Source: Ectocarpus siliculosus (lineage: Eukaryota > Sar > Phaeophyceae > Ectocarpales > Ectocarpaceae). Taken from it: 64,000 nucleotides of DNA. Below the pieces are notes generated by a model. That model made no database searches. It was given only the letters and a program-made list of their open reading frames with translations, and was not told the origin of the DNA. Position 1 is the stretch's first letter. The number at the start of each line of letters is the position of its first letter. The stretch is taken from contig FN649742.1 of the NCBI GenBank assembly GCA_000310025.1, positions 3,019,471 to 3,083,470 on the forward strand, in the 5' to 3' direction. A program made the position numbers and the translations under genes. Shown here piece after piece: positions 12,918 to 26,400 of the stretch.

Positions 12918-15496
12918 CGCGACTAGCTCGGCACTAGTGTCGCCCGCCTCGCGACCCTCCACGAAGCCGCCTGCCCCGTCCGCGGAACCCGCCGCGGCAA
13001 CAGCAGCCGCCGAGGTAGCAGCTGCGGCGGCAGCGGCAGCGGCGGCAGCTTCTGCAACGGATGTGGACTTGCACCGAGAGCGGTTGTCTTCGCGAACGCA
13101 AGCTCCTTTCAGCAGCGCTCGCGGAGTCTCCTCCTCAACGTTCTCCACCAGCTTAGCCACCTGGGGCACGAAGCGCTGGTGCGACTGGTGCTTGTTCTGC
13201 AAAGCCTGGGCGGGATGGCCGTTGCCCGACAGCAATCCCCTACGCCGACACGGACGACGGTACGGCCACACACAGAGCAGTGTTTCGTTTGAGTAAAGTC
13301 CGATGCATCTTTCAAAACAGAAGAGATCAAAGCCATGTCCTGGCAAATACCACCCACCAAACCGCTTGGGCGCTACCGCTGTTGCCTCTACCAACCGGAC
13401 AAAATTCAATCTCCGCAAACGAAGCAAGCTCTGTTCCATGCAACAGACAGGACAACATTTACAGAGACGAAGCCACGCTGCGGCGCTTCTACCTCTCTCT
13501 GCCGTCAAACACGCCACCACAAGCTATTTATATACCTGATCATTCCCCTCGGAGTTGCCTTGCTTAGGTCGAGAAGCTGTGACGCCGCCTTCCTGCGCCT
13601 TGGGGTTATCATCGGTAGCCCGGCACTCATGCCCTCTCGTCGGGATGGTGTCTCGGGAGCCGCTGTCCTCCGCTGGCGCAAGTTCTGCATTGTTCAGCAT
13701 CGCGGGCGCCGATCAGCCAAGTCTACATTAAACCTTGCGTCGTTTCAAGCGAACAAGTGCAGGCGGTCGCTACTGCTGTAGAGTGCGTTTTTGGTTGGGC
13801 GCTTGTACGCTCAGGACTAAAAGAAAACTTCGAGCACCTACCGCTGTCCATCCCATGGATATAGGACCGCCCGCGGAGCCGACATCGGCGCAACGAAAAG
13901 TCTTCTCAATTCTAATGTGTGTGCTGCGGAGAGTACGGAACAATTCAAAATACGCACCGCCACATCCTTTGGCCGTACTTCTGAAGCTTCTTGGGAGGCA
14001 AAGCCCTGGTTCTTGCCCGCGATTACCCCCTGTTCCTCAGCAGCAGTAGTATCAGAACCACGCACGCCAGCGCTAGCGCCCTTCATCATTGCCGCGAGAG
14101 TCGCCGCTGCGGCGGGGGTGCTCGGCACTTCCGCCTCTCCCTCCTCGGGGCATTCTTTCTTCGCGGTGGCGGAAAGCGCGATCGGGCTCTGCGCAATGAA
14201 ACCGCGGTACCTGTTCGCAGCTGTTCCGCTCCCGGGTGTCTCCGCTGCCACGGAGCGGCCGCCCATTCGCACGAGTGCCGACACGGCTGCCGGGGTGCAC
14301 GCGGTGTGAGCGGTAGTGGTGTGGTCGCGGGTGTACGCGATCTCCGACGCAGGCGGGCTGCTAGTCCTTCTCTGCAGCAGAGTCGGCGTCGCCCTAGCGC
14401 CCTGACCTTCTTCGCCTTTGGCCATCCCACCTCTGGCCACCCCACCTCTGTCGCCGCTGCCCACGGTGGTGTTGCCGCCGCTGCCCACGGCGGTGTTGCC
14501 GCCTCGACTCTCTTGCGCCACGGTGGGGGTGGCCGGGTCTGGGGAGAACACCGCGTTGGTGAAGGAGCACTCAGACCACGTACGGCTGCGCTCGTCGTCG
14601 GTAAAGCCCGTTTCGCCGAGTCTCGCTGCCGGCGCAAGGAAGGACGGTGTCAAGGGGCCATCGTGGTCGTGGTGCTCGGCGTAGGCCTGCGGAGAAGACG
14701 GGGATGAGGCCTTCTTGATCCCGGTGGGGATGTCCGAAGAGAAAGACGGGGAGGCCGCGTTGTTGTCGGCCTGTGTTGCTCTTCGCGAACTGTCGTCGCG
14801 TGAAACAGGAGATCCTTGCTGTTGGTGCTGTTGCTGGGGAGTGTACGGTGAGTGATCCAGGGCGGAGAGGAGAGCAGACCGGGTCATCGAGCGGTGAGTG
14901 TGATCACCGTGAGGAATGTTGCCGGCCGGCGACACCGATTCCTGCTGCTCCTGCCGCTGGTGCCCCCTGCTGACGGCGGCCGCAGGCGTGCCCGCCCTAA
15001 CCAACACCGATTGATCTCTCTTCTCGCCCGCCGTGGTGCGCGTGGTGTCCGCAGGCGACAGCTTCAGCGTCCGGGACACGGGTAGGCCGGATCGACTTGC
15101 CGTCAGGGCCTTCTTGTTGCAGGAAATGGAGGTCGAGATGATGTTGACCATGCTGTCCAGCGCGGAAGGAGGAGCGGGCGTGTACACGCTGTTTTCGGCC
15201 ATCGGCTGGAGAGCCTGGCGATGGCGAGCGCTGCTTGCAGGTCCAACTGAGGAGTACCCGGCCGAGCGAGCACTCCCCGTGGACATGCGGTCAGTCGTTG
15301 AGCCGGAGAAAGGCTCTTCGGTCTTGATCACTGCGCCATCGTCGTCGTAGTACGTCCGGGGCGTCCGCTTGACAGGGCTCCGTGCAAGGCCGACAAAGTT
15401 GAACTCCTCGCTGTCCCAACTCAACATAGCCGTGGATTTTGGTGTGTTCTGCTGTGGTGCTCTGGAGCGTCGCCGGGGAACCGCTGCGCACAGCAC
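12918..15496 (-). CDS. Low-complexity Ser/Ala/Thr-rich protein, unknown function, 3' end unresolved
   Basis: The first exon, 13958-15496, starts at an ATG and gives 513 codons before a donor (GTGCGT). A second exon, 12918-13196 (or from 13205), is in phase and ends at a strong GTGAGT donor, so at least one more exon lies to the left. The protein starts with a short acidic and Tyr-containing segment (SWDSEEFNFVGLARSP) and several Ser/Thr-Pro sites, then is mostly disordered Ser/Thr/Ala/Gly/Pro. Exon 2 has a helical segment (VAKLVENVEEE) and then a poly-Ala run at about 13000-13055. No enzyme domain was recognised. The Ser/Thr-Pro pattern would suit a phosphorylated nuclear or cytoskeletal protein, but that is a guess. 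It is divergent from the TEX10 homologue, with 229 bp between start codons. Confidence 0.6.
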
Positions 15497-15725
15497 CTGC
15501 TGCTTCGTGAGGTGTGATCAGGTGTGATGTGTGTGTGCGATGTGGCCGTTGCTCGTTTTGTTTAAACGGGGGTCTCCCCGGTTGGATACAGCACCCCCCC
15601 GCGTAGTGCGACGTAGTTCTCAGTGGAAGGGCCCCCCTTCATGACTCGCTGTCGTTGGACACACCACACCGCACTGCACAGCGAGACACACACAGTAGCG
15701 TCGTGGGGACGCATGGGAGAGAGAT
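15497..15725. promoter_or_regulatory. Short head-to-head intergenic region, probable bidirectional promoter
   Basis: Only 229 bp separate the ATG of the minus-strand Ser/Ala-rich gene (15496) from the ATG of the plus-strand TEX10 homologue (15726). Both 5' untranslated regions and both promoters must fit here or overlap the genes. A C-run lies at 15594-15600. No TATA-type element was identified with confidence. Confidence 0.45.
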
Positions 15726-18700
15726 ATGCCGAAATCGAACTTCTTACGGAAGAAGAACAAAACCGGGGCGACAGCTGACTTCAAACGCCTCAAGGCGAAG
15801 GTGAGGTTGGTGGGGACCCATGTTGCCCCTTTTACACCCGCCCAATTCGTACGAAAGAGAGTGGCGTGTGTGGCGAAATGGCCACTCCTTCGCCGATGTT
15901 GTGTTATCGGGGTTGTCATGTGTACCTCCAAGCGCTTGCAGTGCACCACGTTACGATGTGTGGAACATCCTATCCTCAAAGTATGATGCAGAAAACTCGT
16001 CGGCTAAATGGTTGCCCTTGTCGGTTCGCTTGCCGTTCAGCATACCGCAAGAGGACCCCAAAAAAAAGGATGTAACCCATGATCCCCATCCAGGTTTCAC
16101 CAGTCAGCGCGAAAGTCGTACCAGTTGTCTTGAGGGGGGGGTGTGTGGCGGCACGACAGGGACCGTCATCTCGTTCCCACGATTTCGTACATTGTGTGTC
16201 CTGGCTGGACTGCCCTGTCACGCCCAAACACCCATTGGGTACCGTTAGATTGGTGGGCTCTGTTTCGTGACGTTAGATAACACCCTGCAGTACCACGCAG
16301 GTTTGCTCGCCAGCCCTCATGAAAGCAGCACCCAACAGCTGACTACCCATGGTTGCTTTTCAGAAGATGGTGTTTTTTGTGGGAAGTTCTTGCCTAGGTT
16401 GTTCCGGTGTCATGCATGTACTCGGACTTCCACTCTGCTATATTATTGAATTTGTTCAGATCGACCTTGACTCGGATAACATCCCGCCCATTTTCTACCG
16501 ATTTAGGGGCTGCAATGCTGAGGGTTAGACCAACGATGTGTACACCAGACGTACATCATGAGCATGTGATGACGCCGCGCGATGATGAAGCTTTGGGGTG
16601 AACCTAGAAGTACACCGTCAACACAAGCTCTCGCCCCCGATCCCGTGCATGCCCAAAATGAACAGGAAATTACCCCCTGATCGCCTTTGTGTATGCTGTG
16701 AAATATGTGGAATCTAACAACTGCTGTCCGTTTCACACCCGCAACTAAATACTGTATAGCTGCTGTACGCTCAATAGTTGGCTGAATTTGATACTCAATC
16801 GAGGTATTACGAAAGCTGTGTGTTGCACATGATCCTGTGTTCGTCAAACTGGTGCCCTAATGCTCACAGCAGAACTGACTGCTTAAAGGGTAGTTACATT
16901 GTTCGCGTTGTTTTGTACGGTTGAGTTCCCCGCGCGCAGTATCGTCAGTGTGCTGTTCGCATACATCGCACATGATGATGGCAGGTATTGCATTGTTTAG
17001 AACTCTTATCGTCGTCGTCGTCGTGGCCGTCGTTGTCATCGTCGTACTCACGCCTGTTGTCTATGGTATGCGCGAAACTGCTGTGAATGCAGGTCGGGAA
17101 GAGAGCCCCGCAGGCGGCCAGCCACACCGACACCTCCTTTAAGAGTAAACGCGTTAAAGTCTCAGCGCAGAGCATCCTTCATGACCTCGGCGATGAAGAT
17201 GCTGTTACCGCGAGGGGACAGGGTGTGCAGGTAACAACGTTTTTAGGCACCGTTTTCGGGGCTTCTACCGTTGACGAAGCCCCCAATTGCTTAAACAATT
17301 TCATGTAATCTCTCGTGACGAAAGCTGTATCAAGTGCAATATGCAAGTATCCCATTCTCTATAGGCGAGGGAGTCTGTAGGGATGAGTCGGAAGATGTGG
17401 GCCATGTGTCGGAGCCCGCCATCGCTTATCCAATATCAGCGCATGCACACCACTGACCCTCTCGTTCTGCAAAACCTTGGAGTGGGTATCAACCACCGTT
17501 TCCCTCTTTCCGTTTTCTTCGTCTTTGTTGCCGCCCCCCCCCCACCCCGCCATCAAACTGGCTGCTTCGCCGAACGAGTAGGAGCTGCTGGTCCAGCTGC
17601 GTCACTACAGCCCAGCCAGCAAGCGCGAAGCATTGGCGGGCCTGAAGTCGATCGTGGACCGACACCGGTCCTTCGCGGAGGTAAACTTCGCCAGGCTAGC
17701 GGAAGCCAGCCTCGAGCTGGCCGTCTGCTTCGACAACGACGTTCGAAAGTGAGTACCGACGGTTGGGCCAAACAGAACGGCGTTCTTTCCGAACAGACGG
17801 GGGTTGTTTGTATGCGTTGGGGTAGCTGTGCATTGTGTCGAACCGTGCCGTAGTCGAGCAGAGAAATTTTACCTCACACGGAGCCCCCATTTCCCCCGAA
17901 GTCACTTGCCGGCCACACGTGTTGCCGCCTATAGGAAATTGAAAAAAAGTACGGACAAAAAATCACGCCGCAGGTTTCAGCGGGGTCAATTTTGTTTCAT
18001 CCCCTCCCCAGATTGGACAAGGCTGAGCCCAGTTCTTTCACCACCTCGTGCTCCTCACACAGACCTCGGCGTGCCACCAAAGTACACGGGCACCTCAAGC
18101 AGGTCATACCCTCCACCGGAAAGCTGTTTTCACCCTTTGATTTTGCTTTGGACGCGAGAAATACCTCACGATCACATCTGAGTTGAACCAGCTTTCTGCT
18201 GCTGCGCGCAACCTTTTCAGCTCTTGGGAGCCAACTTTCACCGAGGTTTGCTGAAACACTACGGTCCCCCGATTCGGCCTATACTTGGCCTATCGTAGAG
18301 ATAAAAGACCATAGAACGAATCCATGATGTGCACGATTAGGGATCTCCACTACAGCGTCCGCGGTTGGCCTGCGAAAGTCGGCCCAAATTCAAGTCTAAA
18401 CTCCAGTAGTCAGCAGAAGTGGCTTCCAGAACGATCATGCGTCTACCTCCGAAAACATATAGAAATCCAAGCCATGGAAGCACGCACCGGACTTTCAACG
18501 CCGTTTGCTGAAGACCTAACCCCAACCAAACGTGACAGAAATTGGGGTGTGTGCGTCTCTATGTGTGGGCAAGGCATATCGGATGTGCACGATTAGGGAT
18601 CAGCACTACAGCGAGAGGTATAGCAGAATAACTCAAAACTCTATGCGGAGGGACCGCCAGGGGATGTGATTCCAGGATTTGTATTGTCTGCGTAAAAAAA

Positions 18701-21700
18701 AAAAATGGTAATTTTTCCATAGGGGGCAACACGTGTGCGGCAGCGCTGACTGATCTCCGTGGATATGCCATGCCAAACAACATAATTGTCGAGCACGGCT
18801 AGGGGTTTCTGCTCTCTCCGAACCCATCTTGGACGCTTTTGCACAGGATTGATTTTTTTTATATATGCATATGGAAACACCTGCGAGCCACGGTAAACCC
18901 GCTGAATCATGGAGATGACGACACGCATCTTGGGCTATTTGTCAATGGACAGCATGGAGAAGCGGCGATGAAAGATATTGTGGGAATACGGTATTGGACA
19001 AGATGCTTTCCAAGGGTATATATGAAGCCCGCAAACCCTTGACCCGCCTGTCCCAACACACATCTCCCCGCCACCCCCGAATTTATTGCCGTCAAACAGA
19101 GGCCTACTGGCATTTCAGGAGACGCTGCTGAATTGTGTATCTGCCCGGACCTTCTCTCCATTCGCGAACCTGTACATGGCCTACGTGGTCAGCGCCATGA
19201 CCAGCCTAACTAAGGGCGTCCGGCGCGACAGCCTCACGCTGCTCGCCCTCCTGTTAGCCCGCTTCCCCGCCGCCGTAGCTGACCGGGCCGAGCGTCTGGC
19301 GCCTAACTATGCCACCCTACTCGCTGCCGATCCGGCCTCCAAGAAGCAAGCGGGAAGGGCGGAAGCCCTCCAAAGCCTCGTGAGCTTGTTCAGGGCTGTG
19401 TCGCGGCGGTATGGTAGTGGCCGCAGCGGGGGCAAGGCTGGAGGTGGTGTTGGTGCTGGTGTTGGTGGTGGCGGCGGTGGTTTGGGGACGGCTAGGTTGT
19501 CGTGGAAGCAAGGCTCTCGGAGAAATGGCGCCTTGATGCTATGCCCTTGCTCGGCGACCGTGTTAGCCGGGAATGCGGATAGCCGTGGCGGCGGCACAGG
19601 CGGAGCTGGCCCGAATGCAGATTCGCCGCAGATCAAAGCGCTAGCGTCTATCCTACCGACTGTCTTGGAAAGGCTGCGTGAGGTGTGGATAGAAGCCCTG
19701 GCGGCCGTCCCTCCAGACATCGGGTTAATGCAGAATGTGGTGCACGCGCTTTTGGAGGCAATCGCTTCCCCTGCGTGGACGGCTGCTGGAGGGGGCGTCG
19801 CGGATGACGTTAGAATTAATGAAGGCGGAAGGGGCATCAACTCAGGGGTGGTGGTCCAGTGGCACACTGCCACCGGGCACGGAAGTGGCGAAGGGGCGGG
19901 CGGTGGCGCGTCCGCATGGTTTTCGCGTTTCGTGCCCCTAGTCCTTGAAGCGTTTCCCGTTCGCCCGCTCGAAGGCGAGTTGCTGGGAAACGTGGAAGAG
20001 GAGCGGCTGCGAGCTATCCAAGGGCTCAACATGGGCCTGTGCGAGCTTGTGGTAGCGGCCTGCGCCGGTCCCGGGGCGATCACTGCTGCTGCCGCTTCCG
20101 CTCCCGATGCCAGCGGCGCAGGCGGAGGGGAGGACCCGTCTGAGTGGCTTGCCCCCGTTCTGGCGCACGTCCATGAGGTGCTGCGAGATGAGGTTAGGAG
20201 GAGCGGCGTGGTAGGGCCGCAGATGTCGAGCGTCTTGCGCGTCCTGAGCGCTGCAACTTACAACCCGGCAGGGACGTCAAGCGCCTTTTCGGACTGGACA
20301 GCCCAAAGGTGAGACTTTCTCGTGTGGGGGGTATATAGGAAAGTTACCTCTGATGGCGTGCCGGTACTGTTTAGTGATGAACAGTCCGGTGGTGCGCTAT
20401 ATTTTGGGACCAATGTTCGTTTCATGATGTAGTGCCCTGAAAGGCCCGAAACGCGCCGAACACGCACCCACGCATGGTCATCTGGCTTGTCTGCCCCCGC
20501 CCTCCCTTCCCCCCTCGAGGGCACCACCAATGTTTGGAGCGGGTCATCACACTTCGCGCCCTCGTTCGTTCCATTTCGATCGTTTACCACCAACGTAACC
20601 GCCACCACAGGCAGCGATTACTGTCAGCTTTCGGCGACTTCTTGGAATCCTTGCCCGCCCACTGCGAGGCCAAGCTGCTGTGCATCAGGTTCGTGTGCTG
20701 CTTGGCGACTACCTTGTTGCGGGGTGCGGCCAACGGCGAGGCTGTCGGCCATGACCCCGAGACCCCTCCCGAGGTCTGCCGCTGGCTGCGGTCTCTGCCC
20801 GAGCTATTGTGCCGCTGGGGTTGCGAGTTTCCGAGAGACTCGGAGGCTGTGCTTGGGGTCCTCGTGGAGGTCGCCAAGCACGCCCTTCCCCCCCAGCAGC
20901 CCCTCGCGACGAGGGGAACAAATGTCGGCGGAAATTCCAACGGGAAGGGGAAGGCAAAAGGCAAGACGACTAGTGCAGGGGCAGCCCTCGCGGCAGGGTC
21001 GGGGTGTGGAGGGGGGGCGTGGGCAGTGGCATCGTCGGAGCTCCTGCGCTCCATCGAACCTGCACTGCTGGTTGAGTTCTTCGGCGATCAAGGATTCCTC
21101 TTGCTACCGGCGGCTGCGCAGAGGAATGCCATCTCGTTCCTTTACCACCTTCCCTCGATTCCGGGCAAAGTTGTGTGTGAGCTCGCGGCGGCGTGCTCGG
21201 AACCCACGGCACTTGATAAGGACGTTCGCTCGTTTGTGCTGGAGGTGAGCGTCGAGAGGATAATTTATTTTGGCCTAGGCGACTTGCCTTTGGACAGCAC
21301 ACTCCACTTCTCCGAACTGCTTTTCGTTTGCAGCGTGCTCGGGGCATGGGGCGTTCGCGTTGCGAACCGGGTAATGTAGATTGGTGCATTCGAGTTCGTT
21401 GACTTTCGTGTGCTTTGTTTTTCGTTTGTACAAGTAGCGTCCTACGCCCCGTATTTCTGTTGATTCTCTCTACACCCTGACGACAAACACGGCATATTAT
21501 CGATCCAACTGCAATCGTTGCGGGACATTTCTTGTTTTAGCCACCCGTGATTTTCGCTTTGGTTCCTGGAGAGGGACCCTGCTAGACTTCTCACCACTCA
21601 CGTCTTGAATCCCAATCGAATTCCTGTGTTACATGTTTTCCCGGCTGATGAAACAAGGTGATGCACCACCGCCGCCGCAGCCTCAGCCCCAGCGCATACC

Positions 21701-22767
21701 TTGGCTTTCTGGTGAGCATATTGACAGCATCCGCCGGCGTGAAGAACACGGGTGGGGCCAAAAGAACAGCCGAACAACGAGCAGGGGGTAGTAGTGGTAG
21801 TGGAAAGCGGCGCCGACAGAGGCCAGGTGCGACTGGGGGAGGTGACGGCGCCACGCATGGCGAGGAACCAGCAACAGCGGCGGTGGTTGCGCCCCCCACG
21901 CTGTGGGAAACGGTGTTCGGGAGAGATGAGGTGACAGGTGCCGTGTGCAACTCGCTCGCGATGATCGGGACGCGCGGCGGGACTGTGCTCGAGGCGCTGC
22001 AGCCGACGCTCCTGCAGCTACTGCGACATCGAAGCATTCGACAGGGTGGCGGGGGCAGCGCAGGAAAGGGAGAGAAAACGCAAGGCACGGCCGGGGGAAG
22101 GGGCAGCGGCGATGTCTCCGTCGTGCGGTCGCAGGATGAAGGTTCCTTGGCCGCAGTTTTGCAGGGACAACGGGCGGCGATGGCGTGTGTGCTCTGCTGC
22201 TGGGAAGGGCTAGACGTGGCAACAGAGTTCTCTCGCTCGCCAGCCCCGGCCGACACCAACACTGGTACAGGCAACGCCAAACCAACACCAACCCCGCTGT
22301 CCGCCCTAGAGAAGCCGATGGCTGCGGCGTGCGTGTGGGCGATGAAAACTGCAGGGACGGCCGAGGCAGCGGAGAAGGCTCGCGGAGCACGCCTCCTGCG
22401 TCCGGTGCTAGTCCTGGTTAAGCGCTGGCCGGCCCTCTTGCCTCTCATGGTGGCGCTCATTGTGGAAACAACGTGTGAGGTCGTCGAGGCCGCGAAGCAC
22501 GACGCAGCGGGTGCCGCCATGCAGGACCGAAGTGTCGGGATCGGGGGAACTCAGCCGTTGGAGCCCATCCTGCGATGTCTGCAGACCGTGGTGCGTGACC
22601 AGGGCTTGCAAGGGCAGCTGCGGCGGCGACACATCGGCGTCCTGCGTGAGGGCGCAAGGACACTCTGCGCGGCGTTGGACGGGTCGCCGCTGAAAGGTGT
22701 TGTGGTACAACTGCAGGCGGATGTAGACGTCCTCGGTGGTGGTAGCGTAGAGGACCGTTTGGATTAG
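15726..22767 (+). CDS. TEX10/IPI1 homologue, pre-rRNA processing (complete, 6 exons, 1110 aa)
   Basis: Exons 15726-15800, 17093-17230, 17582-17748, 19100-20308, 20611-21244 and 21658-22767 join in phase to one 1110-aa protein. The N-terminus is basic and has the family pattern 'DFKRLKAKVGK ... NTSFKSK'-like (here DFKRLKAKVGKRAP and TDTSFKSKRVKV). Exon 3 carries the conserved 'LLVQLRHYSPASKREALAGL' segment typical of IPI1/TEX10, followed by HEAT-like helices through exons 4-6 (FSPFANLYMAYVVSAMTSLT). Human TEX10 is about 930 aa; the extra length here is mostly Gly/Ala-rich inserts, for example a Gly/Val run near 19420-19480. TEX10 works with PELP1/WDR18 (yeast Rix1-Ipi1-Ipi3) in ITS2 processing and late 60S maturation in the nucleus and nucleolus. 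Function is by homology. It converges with the AACS gene downstream, with 633 bp between their stops. Confidence 0.88.
18324..18612. repeat. Short direct repeat pair in intron 3 of the TEX10 gene
   Basis: The sequence GATGTGCACGATTAGGGATC with a following CACTACAGCG occurs at about 18326-18357 and again at about 18580-18611. The copies are about 254 bp apart, near identical, and lie in the 1.35-kb intron between exons ending at 17748 and starting at 19100. They may be remnants of a mobile element end. Confidence 0.5.
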
Positions 22768-23400
22768 CTTTTGTAGAGCGGCAGGATCTGTACGAAGAGT
22801 CTATCCTGTGTAAATATGTGAGCGCTCTGGACGCGGGTGAGAAGAGAGAAGAGAGTGAAACTAAAGTTCTTCGGTGTGCGAACTAAGCAGGAACTATTAC
22901 GCATGTTTTTGTACGGAATCAGAAAAACGCGTAATGCCTCCTCGGCAGAACCACATCTTGTGCATGCCAAACTTTTGCCTGTCATGTAATGGCTCCTCTA
23001 GCAACTTCGGAGGCTGTGTTTGACTAACACCACCGCTGCAAATTTGGGAGGGGGCGAGACACTAGGCAGTGAAAGAACTGGCATTGGTGCGAAAGGTGGC
23101 CACAGAAGGGAAAGCATGCGCTGCATCCCACAAAAGAGAGCTGACCAGTCACGAAAGAAAAATCCCAGCCAAGGTTTGCGTGGTTCATGCCATCAGACAC
23201 ATCCCTCCTGCTGTCGATGAGCTTCGTAGTAGGTGTGACCGCGTTCTCGCTTGCCATCTGCAGCAACCACCAAAACCTACCCCTTTGACAACAAAATACG
23301 TCGTCAACGCATGCCACCGGCTGACGCATGTGTGGGGAGGGTTAGTCACTGAAGCACACCCACCGCTCCGAAGGAAGGTAGTCATTCTGTCCTTGCATAT
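22768..23400. other. Convergent intergenic region between TEX10 and AACS genes
   Basis: Both genes end here (stop at 22765-22767 plus, stop at 23401-23403 minus), so the stretch holds both 3' untranslated regions and transcription ends. No gene or clear terminator element was recognised. Confidence 0.5.
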
Positions 23401-26400
23401 TTACTGCAGTCGCGACACGGGTGGCGGCGGTGGAGGGAAGGGCGCCAAACCGCGTAACGCTCTCCCAGCCTCGTGGAACTGCTGCAGGCTGTCGGGGTTG
23501 GCCAGAGCGGAGAGGTTGTTGACGGTTTCGCCATGGATGGCCTTGGTAACAGCAACCTCAACCTGCCAACATCCACGCGGATAAAAACAGAACCACGGGG
23601 AGGAGGGAAGCGGAAGGGCAGGGAGGTCACACACAGAAGTAACTCGTGAATGTCTAGACTCGCAAGGGTCATCTCCAACAAACCCAACACGACGGGGTGG
23701 TGGTCAACTGCGAGGTGTGACGGTCAATACTGGAGGGTTGAAGGAGGGTGGTCGAAGCGATGAGACTCGTACGCCTTTTCTCGCTGGAGGGGCAGGAGGG
23801 TGCTCATTTTTGTCAAGCACAGGTTCGGTCGGTTGCACCAGCAGCGGCTGTGTCACGCACGTGTAATCTCGCCTCGCTTGTATTTTACACTCTCGCGAAC
23901 GGAAAGACAATACACTCACGCGAATCTTGGGCCAGGCAAAATACCGCACACCATGTTTTCGTTGCATTTCAAGAGATGCAACCACCCTTTCCCTGTACGT
24001 TTGAAAGTTAAAGTTCATCGGGTTAGACCCGAGCGTCGCTGTTCGAAGAAATTGAATCACCCTCGACAGATGTTGCGCATGTGGGACTCGTGTTAGAGGT
24101 TACCTCCACATTCTTGTTTGCTAGACAAGAAGATGACTTTCGGGTACCGGACGAGGACAAGTCGACTCAGCTCAATGTGATGCCAACACAGCGCACCTTC
24201 TTCCCACTTCTTGTGTATGGGATACTGTCCACAACGATCACCCGCTTGGGCACGTGCCGCGAGGTGAGGTTGGAACGAATAATCGCCTTGATTTTCCCTT
24301 CCAGCTCGCCCGTGAGAACGTAGTGATTTTTGGGCTGCAAATTCGGAGCAACATCACATGGAACGGAACGGGTCGGGTAAGCCAATAGGAAGAGCGGAGC
24401 GATTGGTAGGACAACATCGATGATGACGTGCCTGCGAAAGAGAGTCCGTCGGTCCAACGTAACCAACCCGCCAAACACTGGAGACCGGTGAGTCACCATC
24501 GAAAGAATACGACGTCGAATGGAGGGTGAGCTTTGACCTGCTCTTGACCAGGTGACTTTCACCGTCTCGTCACTGCTACTTTGCAGAGCGCTGGCGACTT
24601 TCACCGTCTCGTCACTGCCACTTTGCAGAGCGCTGGCGTCATCGCTCGTTACAGGAATTCAGAATGAAGGCAGGCCAGCCTACAATATCGAACAGATTCA
24701 AGACCTCTGTGGAAACCAGGATAAAGGTATCTTCCCAGAAGTAGGGGCGCACATACAACCGCATAATTCCGTGACCCAAGGAACGAAGTTCCCGAGGTCT
24801 GAATATCTTTACAACGAAAAGACCCTCCGTCTGCTGTGACCAGCCGGAGGGTGGAAGCGAGCCCCTGAAGCTCACTCTCACCTTTCACCCTAGCAAGGCT
24901 GACTAACGTCAGTCACGCTTGGCCATTCCTTGCCACATTGCAAAAAGAGCGAAATTACCTCCGTTGGTGAACGGTTATTCACCACTTCAGGGACCTTTGC
25001 TCATAACGGAGCAAGGGTATTCTCATCTCTGATGCTTATGAAACACCAGTCACCGTGTCGAAATACGCTAAATAGCCCCAAAACGGTAGGATCGTGCAGG
25101 TCGTGGCAATCCTTCACTCTATGCATATTGTTTCAATCATCGCCCCCGTTGCATCGTACCAATCGCGCATCGTACAGATCGTAGTCGGATCGCACAGATA
25201 GTACATACAAATTTTGGAACATTTCCAAGGAACGACGCGCACAATCGCAAAAACGTTTGTCGCTCACGTTCTGGGAAGGGTGTCCTTCTCCTCCTCCTCC
25301 TCTTCCTCCTTCCCCTGCCATGGGCACTAGCTTGACGAAGAGCACCACCTCCACGTCCCCATCCACCCGAAGACCGACGGCAAGAGAATCTTCCACCTCC
25401 GGCACCATCTCCGTCTGCATGACAGAAGGACAAGAAATATCCATGTAAAACTAAGCCGTGCCAAAGAGCGCCAGCTACGGTTGCGGTCGGCGCTGTTGTC
25501 GGCGACTTTGAAAGACGCCGCAGAAACTCGAAGACGATATCTGGAGGAGCTGGATATAAGAATGTACTCAACTAGACTATGAAGCGCATCACCGAGCACA
25601 GAAGAATGAACAGCGCGACAATAAACACGCCATCTTTGTTGTTCGAGTCTCTTCTTTTTGTTGTCACCCTCACGCTTACCAACCACACCAGAATAGTGTG
25701 TCTGCAGCAGTACAACATCTGCACTCACTACACGTGACCCACCCAGCGTTATCATTAACAAGGTTAGTTCACGCTTGTGTAAAACTGACTGGAGCTAGCC
25801 TTAACCTCACCTGTCTGTAAATCTCGGCCGTGCCAATGCGAACGCCTCCGGGATTAAGCACAGCGTCGCTTCGCCCTGAGATAACAACGCCGCCCTCTTC
25901 GGTTATCTGACACCCGCACCGAAAAGGGTTGAAGTTATCAAGTGGCCTTAAGCTGACCACGGGTTGTTGAGCTGTATCCTGCATCGGCTGCTTTGGTTGT
26001 TGCATATTTTTCGTACCTTCACCTTGCATGTTCACGTGACAGTGGCATCAAGCAGAGTCCACTTCGACTGTACCAGGTACCAGCAAGCTTGGAATAGAGG
26101 AAAATCGTCCCTCTTTCCTCATCACGCGGCATAGAAAGCACAGCTATTTCATGCGGGAGACACAAACGCTTTGAGGCTCAAGGCGAAAACGACAAAACGG
26201 TGGACGTGAAGCTTTCCTCGCACGTAAATGCACGTGTTCAACATATATTTAGGGCATAGCACAGTGTGAGACGCAATATTTGTAATAGACGTTGATCGTC
26301 AAAGCAACACTAGCTTCCGCTATCTGAGCATATTACAGTTAAGTCGCGAAGAGTCTGTTGCACCTTGATATAGTCCCCGTGCGCCCACACGTCCTCTCCC

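Noticed and set aside
13991-14707. Plus-strand open frame of 238 codons and minus frame 14086-14637
   Set aside because: Shadows of the 513-codon minus-strand exon at 13958-15496 in GC-rich sequence.
21591-22520. Minus-strand open frame of 309 codons
   Set aside because: Antisense shadow of TEX10 exon 6, which joins in phase with the other exons and matches the family.
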